Positions 21,604 through 31,413 are shown, counted from the first letter of the stretch. The stretch is 48,978 nt of DNA from Martelella mediterranea (GCF_004342225.1 NZ_SMAR01000029.1:1-48978); one strand, 5' to 3'. A program made the numbers and translations. The notes: generated from the letters alone by a model not told the origin.

Positions 21604-22337
21604 TCGGTGAGCGTGAAGACCTGCCGGAGGAAACAGAAGCCGAAACCGCAGATGCGCAGCAGTCAGCCTCGTTCAGTCCGGAGCTGAAGCTGGAGGCCGA
21701 ACGTATTGCTGAGGCCCTAGTTTTCGCATCGTCTGAGCCTGTGAGCGAGGGGTATATTGAGGAGCGCATCCCTAACGGGATTGATGTTCCTGAGCTTATG
21801 CAATCGCTGAAAACGCAGTATGAAAACCGTGGGGTCAACCTCGTTCGCGTCGAAGATCACTGGGCATTTCGCACGGCGCCGGATCTTTCGTTTGTGCTCC
21901 ACCGTGGCGAGCGCGAGGCCCGGAAACTCTCACGCGCTGCGCTCGAAGTCCTTGCGATTATTGCGTATCATCAGCCGGTGACCCGTGCTGAAATCGAGGA
22001 GATCCGCGGTGTTCAGACATCCAAAGGCACACTCGATGTGCTGATGGAAGCGGGCTGGGTGCGTTTTCGCGGACGAAGGCGCAGTCCGGGGCGCCCTGTC
22101 ACCATGGGTACCACCCGTTCTTTTCTGGACCATTTCGGGCTGGAAGAGGTGCGCGATCTGCCCGGTCTGGAGGAGTTGAGGGGCGCGGGGCTTTTGTCCG
22201 GTCGCATTCCTCCTGATTTTCAGATTCCGCTTCCCCTTAATGACGACGATGATCTGGAAGAGAATGAAGATCCGCTTTCGGCTGCAGATATTGAAGAACT
22301 GGGCCTTTTGACACCGGGCAGTAAACATGATGAATAG
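21600..22337 (+). CDS. scpB: segregation and condensation protein B
   Basis: The winged-helix partner of ScpA in the SMC complex, 245 residues. Seen: EAERIAEALVFASSEPVSEG at the start of the first winged helix, SRAALEVLAIIAYHQPVTRA and IRGVQTSKGTLDVLME in the second, then the GRPVTMGTTRSFLDHFGL segment. It starts with GTG, overlapping the scpA stop. An acidic tail with many Asp/Glu ends the protein. Confidence 0.93.
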   Translation: MIGEREDLPEETEAETADAQQSASFSPELKLEAERIAEALVFASSEPVSEGYIEERIPNGIDVPELMQSLKTQYENRGVNLVRVEDHWAFRTAPDLSFVLHRGEREARKLSRAALEVLAIIAYHQPVTRAEIEEIRGVQTSKGTLDVLMEAGWVRFRGRRRSPGRPVTMGTTRSFLDHFGLEEVRDLPGLEELRGAGLLSGRIPPDFQIPLPLNDDDDLEENEDPLSAADIEELGLLTPGSKHDE

Positions 22338-22408
22338 GCTCTAGAATTAAGACCATCTCTGTCAATCGGCAGGCCTCGTGCCATTCCGTGTGGTTCTGGA
22401 GTCGATGA

Positions 22409-23494
22409 ATGAATATAGCTGCGCGCAATGTCGGCGAAACCGGAAAGGCTGCCCGGCTCGGATTTGAGAATGTCGTGCACCGATATGGTGCAGACGATGT
22501 CGTGCGCAATGTATCTTTGACGGCCAATCCCGGCGAGGTGCTGTGCCTGCTTGGGCCGTCGGGTTCGGGGAAGAGTACGCTGTTGCGTATCGCGGCCGGG
22601 CTGGAAGTGCCGACGCGTGGTCGCTTGCTTATCAACGGGATCGAGGTGTCCGGCCCTTCCGTCTTTTTGCCGCCCGAGCGCCGTGGCGTTGGCCTTATGT
22701 TTCAGGATTTCGCTCTTTTTCCACACATGACGGTGGCGTCCAATGTCGCCTTTGGCCTGACAGCGACCCCGAAGCCGATGCGGGCACAAGTGGTTGATGA
22801 TGCTCTGGCGCGTGTTGGCCTGATGGGTTACGGCGAAAAATACCCTCACATGCTTTCCGGTGGTGAGCAGCAGCGTGTAGCGCTTGCCCGTGCAGTTGCA
22901 CCGCAACCTTCCGTTCTGCTGATGGACGAACCCTTTTCGGGTTTGGATTCCCGACTGAAGGATCAGGTTCGCGCGGAAACGTTGGCCGTTTTAAGAGAGA
23001 CGGGAGCAACCGTCATTATCGTCACCCATGATCCTGAAGAAGCCATGGGCATGGCTGATCAGATAGCCCTTTTAAAAGATGGTGAGCTTGTTCAAGCCGG
23101 CCCGCCGCATATGCTGTTTAAACAACCAGCGAACCTTTTTGCTGCGTCTTTCTTCTCTGAAACCAATGTTCTGGATGTAAGTGTCGAGGCTGGTAAAGTC
23201 GATCTGCCTTTCGCCACGTTAACGGCGCCGGCAGGCTTTTCCGATGGTAAAGCCACAGCGGCTATTCGCCATTCGGATGTGCGTCTGAGGAATGAAGGCC
23301 GCGGTGATGCCGCAAAGGCTCACATTCTGCAGCGTCTTTATCTCGGGCGGTCTGAACATTTCGTTTTGCAGATCGACGGGCTTATTCAGCCCTTGCATGC
23401 ACGTATCAGTGCCGGGCATATTGCAGAGAATGCGGAATCGGTTTTTGTTGAAGTGGCAAACACCGCGATTTTGCTATTTGAAAAACGGCCCTAA
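22409..23494 (+). CDS. ABC transporter ATP-binding protein (FbpC/PotA-like), no permease nearby
   Basis: A 361-residue nucleotide-binding subunit of an importer-type ABC system. Walker A is GPSGSGKST, the Q-loop is [10 protein letters not shown], the signature is [14 protein letters not shown], Walker B is [12 protein letters not shown], and the H-loop is [11 protein letters not shown]. The C-terminal part (about 245-361) is the TOBE-type regulatory domain of ferric iron, polyamine and similar importers. The order Walker A-signature-Walker B is intact, so it should be an active ATPase. No permease or binding protein adjoins: the neighbours are scpB and tatA. The substrate therefore cannot be inferred; resemblance to FbpC suggests Fe3+ but this is weak. 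Confidence 0.87.
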   Translation: MNIAARNVGETGKAARLGFENVVHRYGADDVVRNVSLTANPGEVLCLLGPSGSGKSTLLRIAAGLEVPTRGRLLINGIEVSGPSVFLPPERRGVGLMFQDFALFPHMTVASNVAFGLTATPKPMRAQVVDDALARVGLMGYGEKYPHMLSGGEQQRVALARAVAPQPSVLLMDEPFSGLDSRLKDQVRAETLAVLRETGATVIIVTHDPEEAMGMADQIALLKDGELVQAGPPHMLFKQPANLFAASFFSETNVLDVSVEAGKVDLPFATLTAPAGFSDGKATAAIRHSDVRLRNEGRGDAAKAHILQRLYLGRSEHFVLQIDGLIQPLHARISAGHIAENAESVFVEVANTAILLFEKRP

Positions 23495-23537
23495 ACGTCT
23501 TACACCAAAGGGCAAATGAACCAGGAGAATTGGACGT

Positions 23538-23750
23538 ATGGGTAATCTCGGTATCTGGCAGTTGCTGATCATTCTTGCGATTGTCGTTTTGCTGTTCGGT
23601 CGCGGTAAAATTCCGGAACTGATGGGCGATGTTGCCAAAGGCATCAAGAGCTTCAAAAAGGGCATTTCCGACGACGAAGACAACAATGAAAGCGACGACA
23701 AGAAAAGCAAGACCGTTGAGCATAACGCTGACGAAAACAAGCAGGGCTGA
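23538..23750 (+). CDS. tatA: Sec-independent protein translocase TatA
   Basis: A 70-residue pore-forming subunit of the twin-arginine export system. One N-terminal transmembrane helix ([16 protein letters not shown]) is followed by the amphipathic helix with the [20 protein letters not shown] motif and a short acidic tail. AGGAG lies upstream of the ATG. It is the first of three consecutive tat genes. Confidence 0.96.
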   Translation: MGNLGIWQLLIILAIVVLLFGRGKIPELMGDVAKGIKSFKKGISDDEDNNESDDKKSKTVEHNADENKQG

Positions 23751-23795
23751 CGGCAACAGACAGGCTCTTTGAAGTCTGTCTGCAGGAGTATTTGA

Positions 23796-24362
23796 ATGCT
23801 TGATATTGGCTGGACGGAGCTTCTCGTTGTAGCCATCGTCCTGATTGTCGTGGTCGGTCCGAAAGAATTGCCGCATGTCTTGAGAACATTCGGCAAGACG
23901 ATGACAAAGCTGAGGCGTATGGCGACCGATTTTCGCTCGCAGGTCGATGACGCTTTGAAAGAAGCGGATATGGAAGACGTTTCGAGCGCTGTCCGCGATG
24001 TTCGAAAACTTAATCCTGCCAACCAGTTGCGTGATGCAATGAATCCTTTGCGGGAAACGGCAAGGGACATTCAGTCGGACCTCAAAAAGTCTACTTCACT
24101 CGAAAATAAGCCGTCTTCGGGAGCCGGTACACCCGATCTGCCGAAGCAGTCATACCCGACGCCGGGGAATGCGCCTGATATTTCCGGATCTGATATCTTC
24201 AGGCAGGCCCGTGACAGTGCCGAATCCAGTCAGGCAGATGGTCTGGTTTCCAAACGTCACGATGGCGGTCTTGTCAGCCAGCGCAAGTCTTACAAACCGG
24301 CGCCACGTCCGGTCAAAACCTCTGCCGGCAAAGGCAGTAGCCGCCGGAGGAAAAACTCATGA
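23796..24362 (+). CDS. tatB: Sec-independent protein translocase TatB
   Basis: Part of the TatBC receptor for twin-arginine substrates, 188 residues. It starts MLDIGWTELLVVAIVLIVVV, with the conserved Glu in the membrane helix and the GPKELPHVLRTFGK motif. A long hydrophilic, partly coiled tail rich in Ser and Lys follows. CAGGAG lies upstream, and the stop overlaps the tatC start by four bases (ATGA). Confidence 0.95.
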   Translation: MLDIGWTELLVVAIVLIVVVGPKELPHVLRTFGKTMTKLRRMATDFRSQVDDALKEADMEDVSSAVRDVRKLNPANQLRDAMNPLRETARDIQSDLKKSTSLENKPSSGAGTPDLPKQSYPTPGNAPDISGSDIFRQARDSAESSQADGLVSKRHDGGLVSQRKSYKPAPRPVKTSAGKGSSRRRKNS

Positions 24363-25174
24363 GCACTGAAGACGGGATTGACGACAAGCCGCAGCCGCTT
24401 GTCGAGCACCTGATGGAGCTTCGCAAACGCCTTGTCTGGTCGCTGGCAGCGTTCTTTCTGGGGTTTCTGCTCTGTTTCGCCTTTGCGAAAGACCTCTTTA
24501 ATCTGCTGGTTCTGCCGTACAGGTGGGCTGTTATCTGGGCAGGTTTTGATCCTGCCAAGATGCAGTTGATTTATACCGCTCCGCAGGAGTTCTTCTTCAC
24601 CCAGATCAAGATTTCTCTGTTTGGCGGTTTGCTTCTGGCGTTTCCTGTCATTGCGTTTCAGGTCTATAGTTTCGTAGCGCCTGGGCTTTATAAAAATGAG
24701 CGCTCGGCTTTTCTGCCGTTCCTTGTTGCTTCTCCGGTATTGTTCATCATCGGCGGTGCGATTGTTTACTTCTTCCTGATCCCGGTGGTGATGCTGTTTT
24801 TCCTGAACATGCAGCAGGTGCCTGAAGGTGGCGAGGTCGCGATTTCACTTCTGCCGAAGGTTTCGGAGTATCTGAGCCTGATCATGTCGCTGGTTCTGGC
24901 GTTCGGGCTTGTGTTCCAGTTGCCGGTGGTGACGACCCTTCTGGCCCGTGTGGGACTGACCTCTTCGCAATGGCTTGCCAAGCAGCGCAAGTTCGCCATT
25001 GTCATCGCTTTCATCATCGCGGCTGTGCTGACACCGCCCGATCCGCTGTCGCAGCTTGGTCTCGCTTTGCCGACCATCCTTTTGTATGAAGTTGCGATCT
25101 ATGCGGCGCGTGTTGTCGAGCGTCAGCGTAGACGCCGTGAAGTTGAAGCCGAGGAGACGGAGGACGACGCCTGA
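24359..25174 (+). CDS. tatC: Sec-independent protein translocase TatC
   Basis: The polytopic core of the Tat receptor that binds the twin-arginine signal. 271 residues with six membrane segments. The N-terminal motif LVEHLMELRKRL and the periplasmic loop (SFVAPGLYKNER) are characteristic, as is the conserved Glu in LSLIMSLVLAFGLVFQLPVV. A charged tail ends in EETEDDA. It is translationally coupled to tatB and followed by a strong hairpin terminator at 25268-25299. Confidence 0.95.
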   Translation: MSTEDGIDDKPQPLVEHLMELRKRLVWSLAAFFLGFLLCFAFAKDLFNLLVLPYRWAVIWAGFDPAKMQLIYTAPQEFFFTQIKISLFGGLLLAFPVIAFQVYSFVAPGLYKNERSAFLPFLVASPVLFIIGGAIVYFFLIPVVMLFFLNMQQVPEGGEVAISLLPKVSEYLSLIMSLVLAFGLVFQLPVVTTLLARVGLTSSQWLAKQRKFAIVIAFIIAAVLTPPDPLSQLGLALPTILLYEVAIYAARVVERQRRRREVEAEETEDDA

Positions 25175-25262
25175 TAAGCGGGAAGGCTGATCTGTTTCCT
25201 GTTCAGACTTGTCCGGTTTTGTATTGCCTTGCGCCTTGCGCTTTGGCTGAGAGTTAGGCAAG

Positions 25263-25308
25263 AAGAGACCCGCTGTTCCAGCTCTGGTTCAGCGGTTCTT
25301 TTATTTTC
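25263..25308 (+). terminator. tat operon terminator or serS leader hairpin
   Basis: A long, almost perfect hairpin (25268-25276 with 25291-25299, one mismatch, and an inner CCAG/CTGG pairing) followed by TTTTATTTT. It lies about 90 bases after tatC and 24 bases before serS. It most likely ends tat transcription; a leader (attenuator) role for serS is also possible. Confidence 0.75.
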
Positions 25309-25322
25309 AGAAAGCGGAAACG

Positions 25323-26606
25323 ATGCTCGATATCAAATGGATTCGCGAAAACCCAGAAGCGCTTGATAAGGCGCTGGAAATCCGCGGTGCTTTGCCGCTC
25401 GCGGCAAAGGTTGTCGAACTTGATGAGAAGCGCCGCTCCGTTTTGCAAAAGCTTCAGGACATGCAGTCCAGACGCAACAGTGCCTCGAAAGAAATCGGTG
25501 CTGCGATGGGACGGAAAGATCTCGAGCTTGCAGAAAAGCTGAAAGCTGAGGTCGCCGATCTTAAAACCACGATGCCCGCCGTTGAAGACGAAGAGCGCAT
25601 CGTTTCAGCCGAGCTGAATGACCTTCTGGCCGGAATTCCGAATATTCCTCTGGAAGACGTGCCGGTTGGTGAAGACGAGGATGACAACGTCGAAATACGC
25701 CAAGTTGGCCAGAAGCCCGGCTTTAACTTTCCGGCCAAGGAGCACTTCGAGATCGGTGAAGCGCTTGGTGGAATGGATTTTGAACGTGCATCGCATATGT
25801 CAGGCGCACGATTTACGGTGCTGACAGGCGCTTTCGCCCGTCTTGAGCGCGCGCTTGGTCAGTTCATGATCGACATGCATGTTCAGGAGCATGGCTATCT
25901 TGAAGTCAGCCCGCCCTTGCTGGTGCGTGACAATGCCCTGTTTGGGACAGGTCAGCTTCCGAAGTTTTCAGAGGATCTCTTCAAGACATCTGAAGATCGC
26001 TGGATGATCCCGACTGCTGAAGTTCCGCTGACCAATCTCGTCAGCGGTGAGATCCTGCCCGCGGAGAAGCTTCCCCTGCGCTACACCGCTCTGACCTATT
26101 GCTTCCGTTCTGAGGCTGGTTCGGCTGGCCGGGATACGCGTGGCATGCTGCGTCAGCACCAGTTCTTAAAATGCGAAATGGTTTCGGTTACCGATGCTGA
26201 GTCTTCGCTGGATGAACTGGAGCGTATGACGTCGGCCGCTGAAGATGTGCTGAAACGTCTGGGGCTGCACTACCGTGTTATGGCGCTTTCGAGTGGCGAT
26301 ATGGGCTTTTCGGCGCGTAAAACCTATGACCTTGAGGTCTGGTTGCCGGGGCAGAATACCTATCGCGAAATTTCCTCCTGCTCGGTCTGCGGTGATTTTC
26401 AGGCACGTCGCATGAATGCGCGTTACCGGGTGAAGGACGAAAAGCAGAACCGCTTTGTCCATACGCTGAATGGTTCTGGTGTGGCTGTCGGCCGGGCATT
26501 GATTGCCGTTGTTGAGAATTATCTGAATGAAGATGGTTCTGTCACAATACCCGAAGCGCTTCGGCCTTATATGGGCGGGATGACCAAAATCGAACCGCAG
26601 GGTTGA
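25323..26606 (+). CDS. serS: seryl-tRNA synthetase
   Basis: A class II synthetase of 427 residues that charges tRNA-Ser (and tRNA-Sec where present). The N-terminal coiled-coil arm for the long variable arm of the tRNA spans about residues 25-110. The class II motifs are visible: motif 2 in the region around [20 protein letters not shown] and motif 3 around [25 protein letters not shown] and [17 protein letters not shown] are serine-enzyme markers. The stop at 26606 lies five bases before the surE ATG, so the two genes are probably cotranscribed. Confidence 0.96.
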   Translation: MLDIKWIRENPEALDKALEIRGALPLAAKVVELDEKRRSVLQKLQDMQSRRNSASKEIGAAMGRKDLELAEKLKAEVADLKTTMPAVEDEERIVSAELNDLLAGIPNIPLEDVPVGEDEDDNVEIRQVGQKPGFNFPAKEHFEIGEALGGMDFERASHMSGARFTVLTGAFARLERALGQFMIDMHVQEHGYLEVSPPLLVRDNALFGTGQLPKFSEDLFKTSEDRWMIPTAEVPLTNLVSGEILPAEKLPLRYTALTYCFRSEAGSAGRDTRGMLRQHQFLKCEMVSVTDAESSLDELERMTSAAEDVLKRLGLHYRVMALSSGDMGFSARKTYDLEVWLPGQNTYREISSCSVCGDFQARRMNARYRVKDEKQNRFVHTLNGSGVAVGRALIAVVENYLNEDGSVTIPEALRPYMGGMTKIEPQG

Positions 26607-26611
26607 GTGAT

Positions 26612-27370
26612 ATGCGCATTCTTCTGACAAACGATGACGGTGTTCATGGCCCCGGACTGGCCGTGCTGCAGAAAGTTGCTGCAAAGCTATCAGACGATGT
26701 CTGGACCGTGGCGCCTGAGACCGATCAGAGCGGGCTTGCCCACTCTCTGACACTTTCAGAGCCGCTGAGGCTTCGCCAGTACGGTGAAAAGCAGTTTGCG
26801 CTGCGCGGAACACCGACTGATTGCGTGATCATGGCGGCCCGGGAGGTTCTGCCGGAACCGCCGGATCTGGTGCTATCGGGGATTAATTCGGGCGCTAACC
26901 TCGCGGATGATGTTACATATTCGGGAACCGTGGCTGCGGCGATCGAAGGAACCTTGCAGGGGGTGCGGTCCATTGCTCTCAGCCAGTGCGGCGATTACAG
27001 CAATGGCCGTCACTTTCCCTGGGAAGTCTCCGAAGAGCAGGCCGTGCCGCTTCTTCAGAAACTGATTGATCTGGAGTTGCCGCGCGGAACGTTGCTGAAC
27101 GTCAATTTCCCATGCTGCAAACCGGAAGATGTTGCTGGCGTTCAGGTGACCGCGCAGGGAAAGCTGGAGATGGGCCTTGCGACCGAGAAACGTGTTGATG
27201 GTCGCGGCCTGCCTTACTACTGGCTTTGTTTTCAGGACCGCCTGAGCGAATTCAGCCATGGCAGCGACCTTCATGCTGTTGGTGAAAACTTTGTTTCCGT
27301 CACACCTTTAAAGCTCGACTTGACCGATTATGCGGTTCAGGAGAAGGTGAAACGTGCATTGGGCGCTTGA
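26612..27370 (+). CDS. surE: 5'/3'-nucleotidase SurE
   Basis: A metal-dependent nucleoside monophosphate phosphatase (252 residues), important in stationary phase and often paired with pcm. It starts [15 protein letters not shown], with the metal-binding Asp-Asp pair, and has [19 protein letters not shown] (the second metal and active-site loop). ATG 26612 is preceded by GGTTGAG; TTG 26603 would overlap serS. It is followed after 35 bases by pcm, the classic surE-pcm pair. Confidence 0.95.
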   Translation: MRILLTNDDGVHGPGLAVLQKVAAKLSDDVWTVAPETDQSGLAHSLTLSEPLRLRQYGEKQFALRGTPTDCVIMAAREVLPEPPDLVLSGINSGANLADDVTYSGTVAAAIEGTLQGVRSIALSQCGDYSNGRHFPWEVSEEQAVPLLQKLIDLELPRGTLLNVNFPCCKPEDVAGVQVTAQGKLEMGLATEKRVDGRGLPYYWLCFQDRLSEFSHGSDLHAVGENFVSVTPLKLDLTDYAVQEKVKRALGA

Positions 27371-27405
27371 CGCGTCCTCCAACCCATTAAGAGCGATTAC
27401 CAGCG

Positions 27406-28053
27406 ATGAGAGACCAGGAGCGGGAAGGTTTTGCTGCCCTCGTGATGCGGCTTCGTAAAAGCGGTGTGACCAACCTTGATCTGCTGACTGCGGTTGAGGC
27501 TACACCCCGTTCGCTGTTCACCCCGCCGCATCTGGTTCCTTATGCCTATAGCGGCCGCTCGCTGCCGATTGAGTGTGGCGCATTTATGGAAAGTGCTGAT
27601 CTCGCAATCCGGCTCATTGACATTCTCAAGGTGAAGCCCGGCCAGCGTGTTCTCGAAATTGGCACAGGGTCGGGTTACACCGCGGCGATTATGGGCCGAA
27701 TTGCCGAGCGCGTTTTGAGCGTTGATCGTTACAAAACGCTGGTAGAGCGTGCGCGCGAACGAATCGCTGAGCTTGAGCTCAAAAGTGTCGTCATTCGCCA
27801 GACTGACGGGCGCGAAGGTTTAACCGGGGAGGGCACATTTGACAGGATCCTCTACACGGCAGCCGTTCTTGAAATTCCGCGGGCCCGCGTCGAGCAACTG
27901 GTTTCCAATGGTGTGATTCTGGCGCCTGTCATTCAGGAAAATGCCCCGCCGCTGATGGTTCGAATGACGCGGATCGGCAGCCGTTTTGAGCGGGAGGACC
28001 TGTTTGAAGTTCCTTATCTCAATGTCGAGCGTGGTTTGGCAAAAGCGCTCTGA
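27406..28053 (+). CDS. pcm: protein-L-isoaspartate O-methyltransferase family protein
   Basis: A 215-residue SAM-dependent methyltransferase of the PIMT family, which repairs isoaspartyl residues in damaged proteins. The SAM-binding motif VLEIGTGSGYTAAIMG is clear (around residue 84). The usual substrate-side loop (LPIECGQTxSxP-like) here reads LPIECGAFMESADLAI, so the Gln-Thr and Pro positions are replaced. The position after surE supports the pcm call, but the loop divergence leaves open whether it still methylates isoaspartate. ATG 27406 is chosen as the first in-frame start. It is followed by the NlpD-like gene after 143 bases. Confidence 0.8.
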   Translation: MRDQEREGFAALVMRLRKSGVTNLDLLTAVEATPRSLFTPPHLVPYAYSGRSLPIECGAFMESADLAIRLIDILKVKPGQRVLEIGTGSGYTAAIMGRIAERVLSVDRYKTLVERARERIAELELKSVVIRQTDGREGLTGEGTFDRILYTAAVLEIPRARVEQLVSNGVILAPVIQENAPPLMVRMTRIGSRFEREDLFEVPYLNVERGLAKAL

Positions 28054-28196
28054 ATCGGGCTTCTGATAACGCGGAAGGCTGGCATTTGTTGCCTTAAACC
28101 ATCTAAATTTTAAATCAGAACCGATGCTTTAACCGTGCGGTAACTCTGTTGCGGTTAAAACCTGTGCAAGTTGAGTTCTAGCGTACAGGTCAGTTC

Positions 28197-29771
28197 ATGC
28201 GTATTTCTGGGATGCCGGAAGTCGGCAAAGCTACACAAGGTTTTCTCCTCGTTTCGGCGCTTGCCATTATGGCCGCCGGTTGCACATCGCAAAGCGCGCG
28301 TATCGCCAGTTCGCCCGATAGCATGACCACCGGTTCAGTTGCACCTTCAACCGGTTACCAGAACATGGTGCCGCCTGCCAACGTCGGGTCGGGAGGCTAT
28401 CAGGGGCTTCCTTCGCAGTCTTCGGGACAGGCGGTCGTGAGCCGTCAACCGATCAGCACGGCAACGACGGCTGGTTCCGGCGCGCGCATGGCCACGACGC
28501 CGGTTTCCGTTCAAAGCAACAACCTGCCAGTACCTTCGCAGTCACAGCAGACCGCAGCACTTGCACAGCCCGCCAATCCTGCGACGACCTACAGCAATAC
28601 ACAGGCTGTTGTCGGGCAGCCGAGTGCGTTGCCATCTCAGTCGAGCGATGCCAATGCAAAGCGCGTCGTGATGCGCTCCGATGAAACCCTGTCCGAATTC
28701 GCACGGCGCAATGGTGTCTCCGAGCAGGACATTCTGCGTGCCAACGGCCTGACAAGCACGAGCCAGGTGCGTCCGGGGCAGGTTCTTTATGTTCCGCTTG
28801 TCTCCGGTCAGTCTTCTGCAGCACAGACGGCAGCCCAGACGCCGGGCCTTACACCGGGCGCACCAGCGCCCGCACCTCAGAAACAATCTGATAACCGTGT
28901 CGCCGTGCTGCCAAGCACGCCAAGTACGCGGGATCGCGAAAGCAGCCGGTCAGCCAGCAGTGCATCCTCGCGCAATGGTGATACCGGGGCAGGCAGCGCC
29001 AAGCCACAGACGGCGTCCTCCGGCAGCGAGTACACCGTCAAAAGCGGCGACAGTCTCTACAAGATCGCGCAGGCTAACGGCGTATCGGTCGATGCTCTCA
29101 AACAGGCCAACGGCCTGACAACCGCCAATATCCGTATCGGTCAGCAGCTCGTGATCCCGACGGCCGGTTCTGTTCCGGCAGAGCCTGCAGCCAAAGTGCA
29201 GACTGCCGAGCTTGATACCAGCGCCAAGCCTCAGCCGCAAAAACAGGCCAGCGCGACGTCCGGTAGCCAGAATGGATCGTCTGCCGGAAATCCCGAGCCC
29301 TATCAGCCGCCGATTGCTGAAAGCAAAGAAGCCGTGGTGGAAGAGGTTTCCGTTCGCAGTGATGCCGGTGAAGCCGTGCCGGAAGGAACAGGAATCACAA
29401 CCTATCGCTGGCCGGTTAATGGTGCGATTGTGGTTGGCTATGGTCAGGCTGATGGCGACGAGATCAGCGAAGGTATCGATATTTCAGTGCCTCAGGGCAC
29501 GCCGATCAAAGCCGCTGAAAACGGCGTCGTTGTTTATGCTGACGACGGGCTGACGGACTATGGAAATGCAATTCTGGTGCGTCACGATGACGGCCGTGTC
29601 ACCGTCTATGGCTACGCCGAAGAGCTGAAGGTCAAGCGCGGCGATCGTGTTCAGCGCGGGCAGACCATTGCCGTTTCTGGCATGACAGGCAAGGCATCCA
29701 GGCCGATGGTGCACTTTGAAGTCCGTGAAAATACCAAGGCAGTCGATCCGATGCCTTATCTGAACGGTTGA
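28197..29771 (+). CDS. nlpD: NlpD-like lipoprotein: two LysM, degenerate LytM/M23
   Basis: A 524-residue envelope protein with a lipoprotein signal (SALAIMAAGC, lipidated Cys29). A low-complexity Ser/Gln/Ala-rich linker follows. Two LysM domains bind peptidoglycan: about 155-199 (TLSEFARRNGVSEQDILRAN) and about 280-324 (YTVKSGDSLYKIAQANGVS). The C-terminal M23/LytM domain begins YRWPVNGAIVVGYG. In active M23 enzymes the first zinc ligand is in HxGxD; here it reads SEGID, and the second His-containing loop reads VYGYAEEL rather than YxH. Only the last HFE is kept. This is the degenerate pattern of NlpD/EnvC amidase activators rather than an endopeptidase. Location after serS-surE-pcm matches other Hyphomicrobiales. 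Confidence 0.87.
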   Translation: MRISGMPEVGKATQGFLLVSALAIMAAGCTSQSARIASSPDSMTTGSVAPSTGYQNMVPPANVGSGGYQGLPSQSSGQAVVSRQPISTATTAGSGARMATTPVSVQSNNLPVPSQSQQTAALAQPANPATTYSNTQAVVGQPSALPSQSSDANAKRVVMRSDETLSEFARRNGVSEQDILRANGLTSTSQVRPGQVLYVPLVSGQSSAAQTAAQTPGLTPGAPAPAPQKQSDNRVAVLPSTPSTRDRESSRSASSASSRNGDTGAGSAKPQTASSGSEYTVKSGDSLYKIAQANGVSVDALKQANGLTTANIRIGQQLVIPTAGSVPAEPAAKVQTAELDTSAKPQPQKQASATSGSQNGSSAGNPEPYQPPIAESKEAVVEEVSVRSDAGEAVPEGTGITTYRWPVNGAIVVGYGQADGDEISEGIDISVPQGTPIKAAENGVVVYADDGLTDYGNAILVRHDDGRVTVYGYAEELKVKRGDRVQRGQTIAVSGMTGKASRPMVHFEVRENTKAVDPMPYLNG

Positions 29772-29806
29772 AGTTAAGCCTTTCAGCCATCTGCCGAAAA
29801 TCAATT

Positions 29807-29833
29807 CACCTCCGTCATAGACGGAGGTGTTTT
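29807..29833 (+). terminator. terminator of the nlpD-like gene, overlapping the 3' end of a convergent gene
   Basis: A 9-bp perfect stem (29807-29815 with 29821-29829), a 5-base loop and TTTT. The stem includes the stop codon region of the minus-strand ATPase gene, so the same bases serve both genes. Confidence 0.85.
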
Positions 29834-30684
29834 CTTTGGCGGCCTGCAATGTCTTGAATGAACTGCCAGGCGACGCGGCCTGATCTTCCGCCGCGTGTCG
29901 TCGCCCATGTCAGGGCTTCGCGGTGCAGCGTCTCCTGCTCGCTTTCGAGGCCGAAATGTCGGGCATATCCGTCAACCATGGCAAGATAGTCCTCCTGGCT
30001 GCACTTATGGAACCCGAGCCAAAGGCCGAATCGGTCTGAAAGGGAAACTTTTTCTTCGATTGCCTCGGAGGGGTTCACCGCGGTTGACCTCTCGTTTTCA
30101 ATCATGTCACGCGGCATCAGGTGGCGGCGGTTGGATGTTGCATAAAGCAGGACGTTCTCCGGTCGTCCCTCGATCCCGCCATCAAGTGCCGCTTTGAGCG
30201 ATTTATAGGCCGCATCGTCGTGGTCGAATGACAGGTCATCAGAAAAAAGCAGGAAGCGGCAATCCGATTGTTTGAGGATATCGAGAAGCGCAGAGAGCGT
30301 GCCGATATCTTCCCGGTAGATTTCCACAAGCTTCAGGCGATTCCCTGTTGTCGCGCTGATGTCGGCATGTATCGCCTTCACCAGTGAGGATTTACCCATG
30401 CCGCGTGCACCCCACAAAAGTGCATTATTGGCCGGATACCCTTCAGCAAAGCGCAGCGTGTTTTCATGAAGAATGTCGCGAACATGGTCGACGCCGCGGA
30501 TCAACGAGAGAGAAACCCGATTCGGGGATTTGACGGACTCGAGGTAGTTCTGTTCAGGTTTCCAGATAAAACAGTCACTTGCGCTGAGATCGCTTGAACG
30601 GGAAGAGGGGCCCGCCATACGTTCCAGCGCGTCTGCAAGACGGCTGACTTCACGCAGGAGGGCTGTTGTCATTTTCTTGCCCAC
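29815..30684 (-). CDS. DUF815-type AAA ATPase
   Basis: A 289-residue P-loop ATPase of the DUF815 family, cytoplasmic, function unknown. It shows Walker A GARGMGKSSLVKA, Walker B LLFSDDLSFD and the sensor region LLYATSNRRHLMPRD. An N-terminal helical segment precedes the ATPase core; RGVDHVRDILHENTLRF is a family hallmark. GTG 30684 is chosen because GGAGAAG lies at the right distance; ATG 30672 is an alternative with a weaker ribosome binding site. It is convergent with nlpD and divergent from yajC. Confidence 0.85.
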   Translation of the reverse strand: MGKKMTTALLREVSRLADALERMAGPSSRSSDLSASDCFIWKPEQNYLESVKSPNRVSLSLIRGVDHVRDILHENTLRFAEGYPANNALLWGARGMGKSSLVKAIHADISATTGNRLKLVEIYREDIGTLSALLDILKQSDCRFLLFSDDLSFDHDDAAYKSLKAALDGGIEGRPENVLLYATSNRRHLMPRDMIENERSTAVNPSEAIEEKVSLSDRFGLWLGFHKCSQEDYLAMVDGYARHFGLESEQETLHREALTWATTRGGRSGRVAWQFIQDIAGRQRKHLRL

Positions 30685-30898
30685 ATTCTTCTCCCATGGT
30701 CTGGAACTAATGAATTTTGTGCCAGATTTTGCTTTTTTGCAGATGTTGCAAGGTCGATTTCGATGAAAAACGGCCACGCGCGCCGAAAAAGCTGCGTGGT
30801 GCCTAAAGCCATTGTTGCATTAAACAGGCCCGGACATATATACCGTCGGCACGTTTAACGGGCTTGGCCCGCATTCTTGGTTTGAGGAGTTTGACATA

Positions 30899-31240
30899 AT
30901 GATCAACGAGGCTTTTGCCCAATCGGCAGGCGGCATGGGATCCGGTCTGGAAATGATTTTCCTGTTCGTCCCACTTATGGCGATCTGGTATTTTCTGCTG
31001 ATCCGTCCGCAGCGCCGCCAGGCCAAGAAGCGGGAAGAAACGCTGAAGGCCATCCGTCGTGGTGACCAGGTCGTTACGGGCGGTGGTATTCTCGGTAAGG
31101 TGACGAAGGTCATCGACGATGCCGAGCTGGAAGTTGAGATTGCCGAAGGCGTCCGCACCCGTATCCTTCGCGCCTATGTGACCGATGTTCGCGTCAAGGG
31201 CGAGCCTGTCAAAACCGAAGACACCAAAGCCAAGTCCTGA
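30899..31240 (+). CDS. yajC: preprotein translocase subunit YajC
   Basis: A 113-residue single-span protein of the SecDF-YajC complex that assists Sec-dependent export. One N-terminal transmembrane helix (about 16-38) is followed by FLLIRPQRRQAKKREETL and the KxGDxVxTxGGIxGxV-type segment (RRGDQVVTGGGILGKVTKV). GAGGAG lies 9-10 bases upstream of the ATG. secDF follows 172 bases later. Confidence 0.95.
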   Translation: MINEAFAQSAGGMGSGLEMIFLFVPLMAIWYFLLIRPQRRQAKKREETLKAIRRGDQVVTGGGILGKVTKVIDDAELEVEIAEGVRTRILRAYVTDVRVKGEPVKTEDTKAKS

Positions 31241-31413
31241 TCGCTGCTTTCAACGCGGTCGTCCGGCCGCATTGAAACAAGCGGAGACGGGCGGAAACTG
31301 GTACCGTTTCGGTATCTTCAAATTGACGCCCGTCTCGGATAGGTTTACCGGCGCCTTGTGGGGCCTGAACTTGCCTCACATCACGCGCATGCAACCGACG
31401 ATTCGAGACCTTT

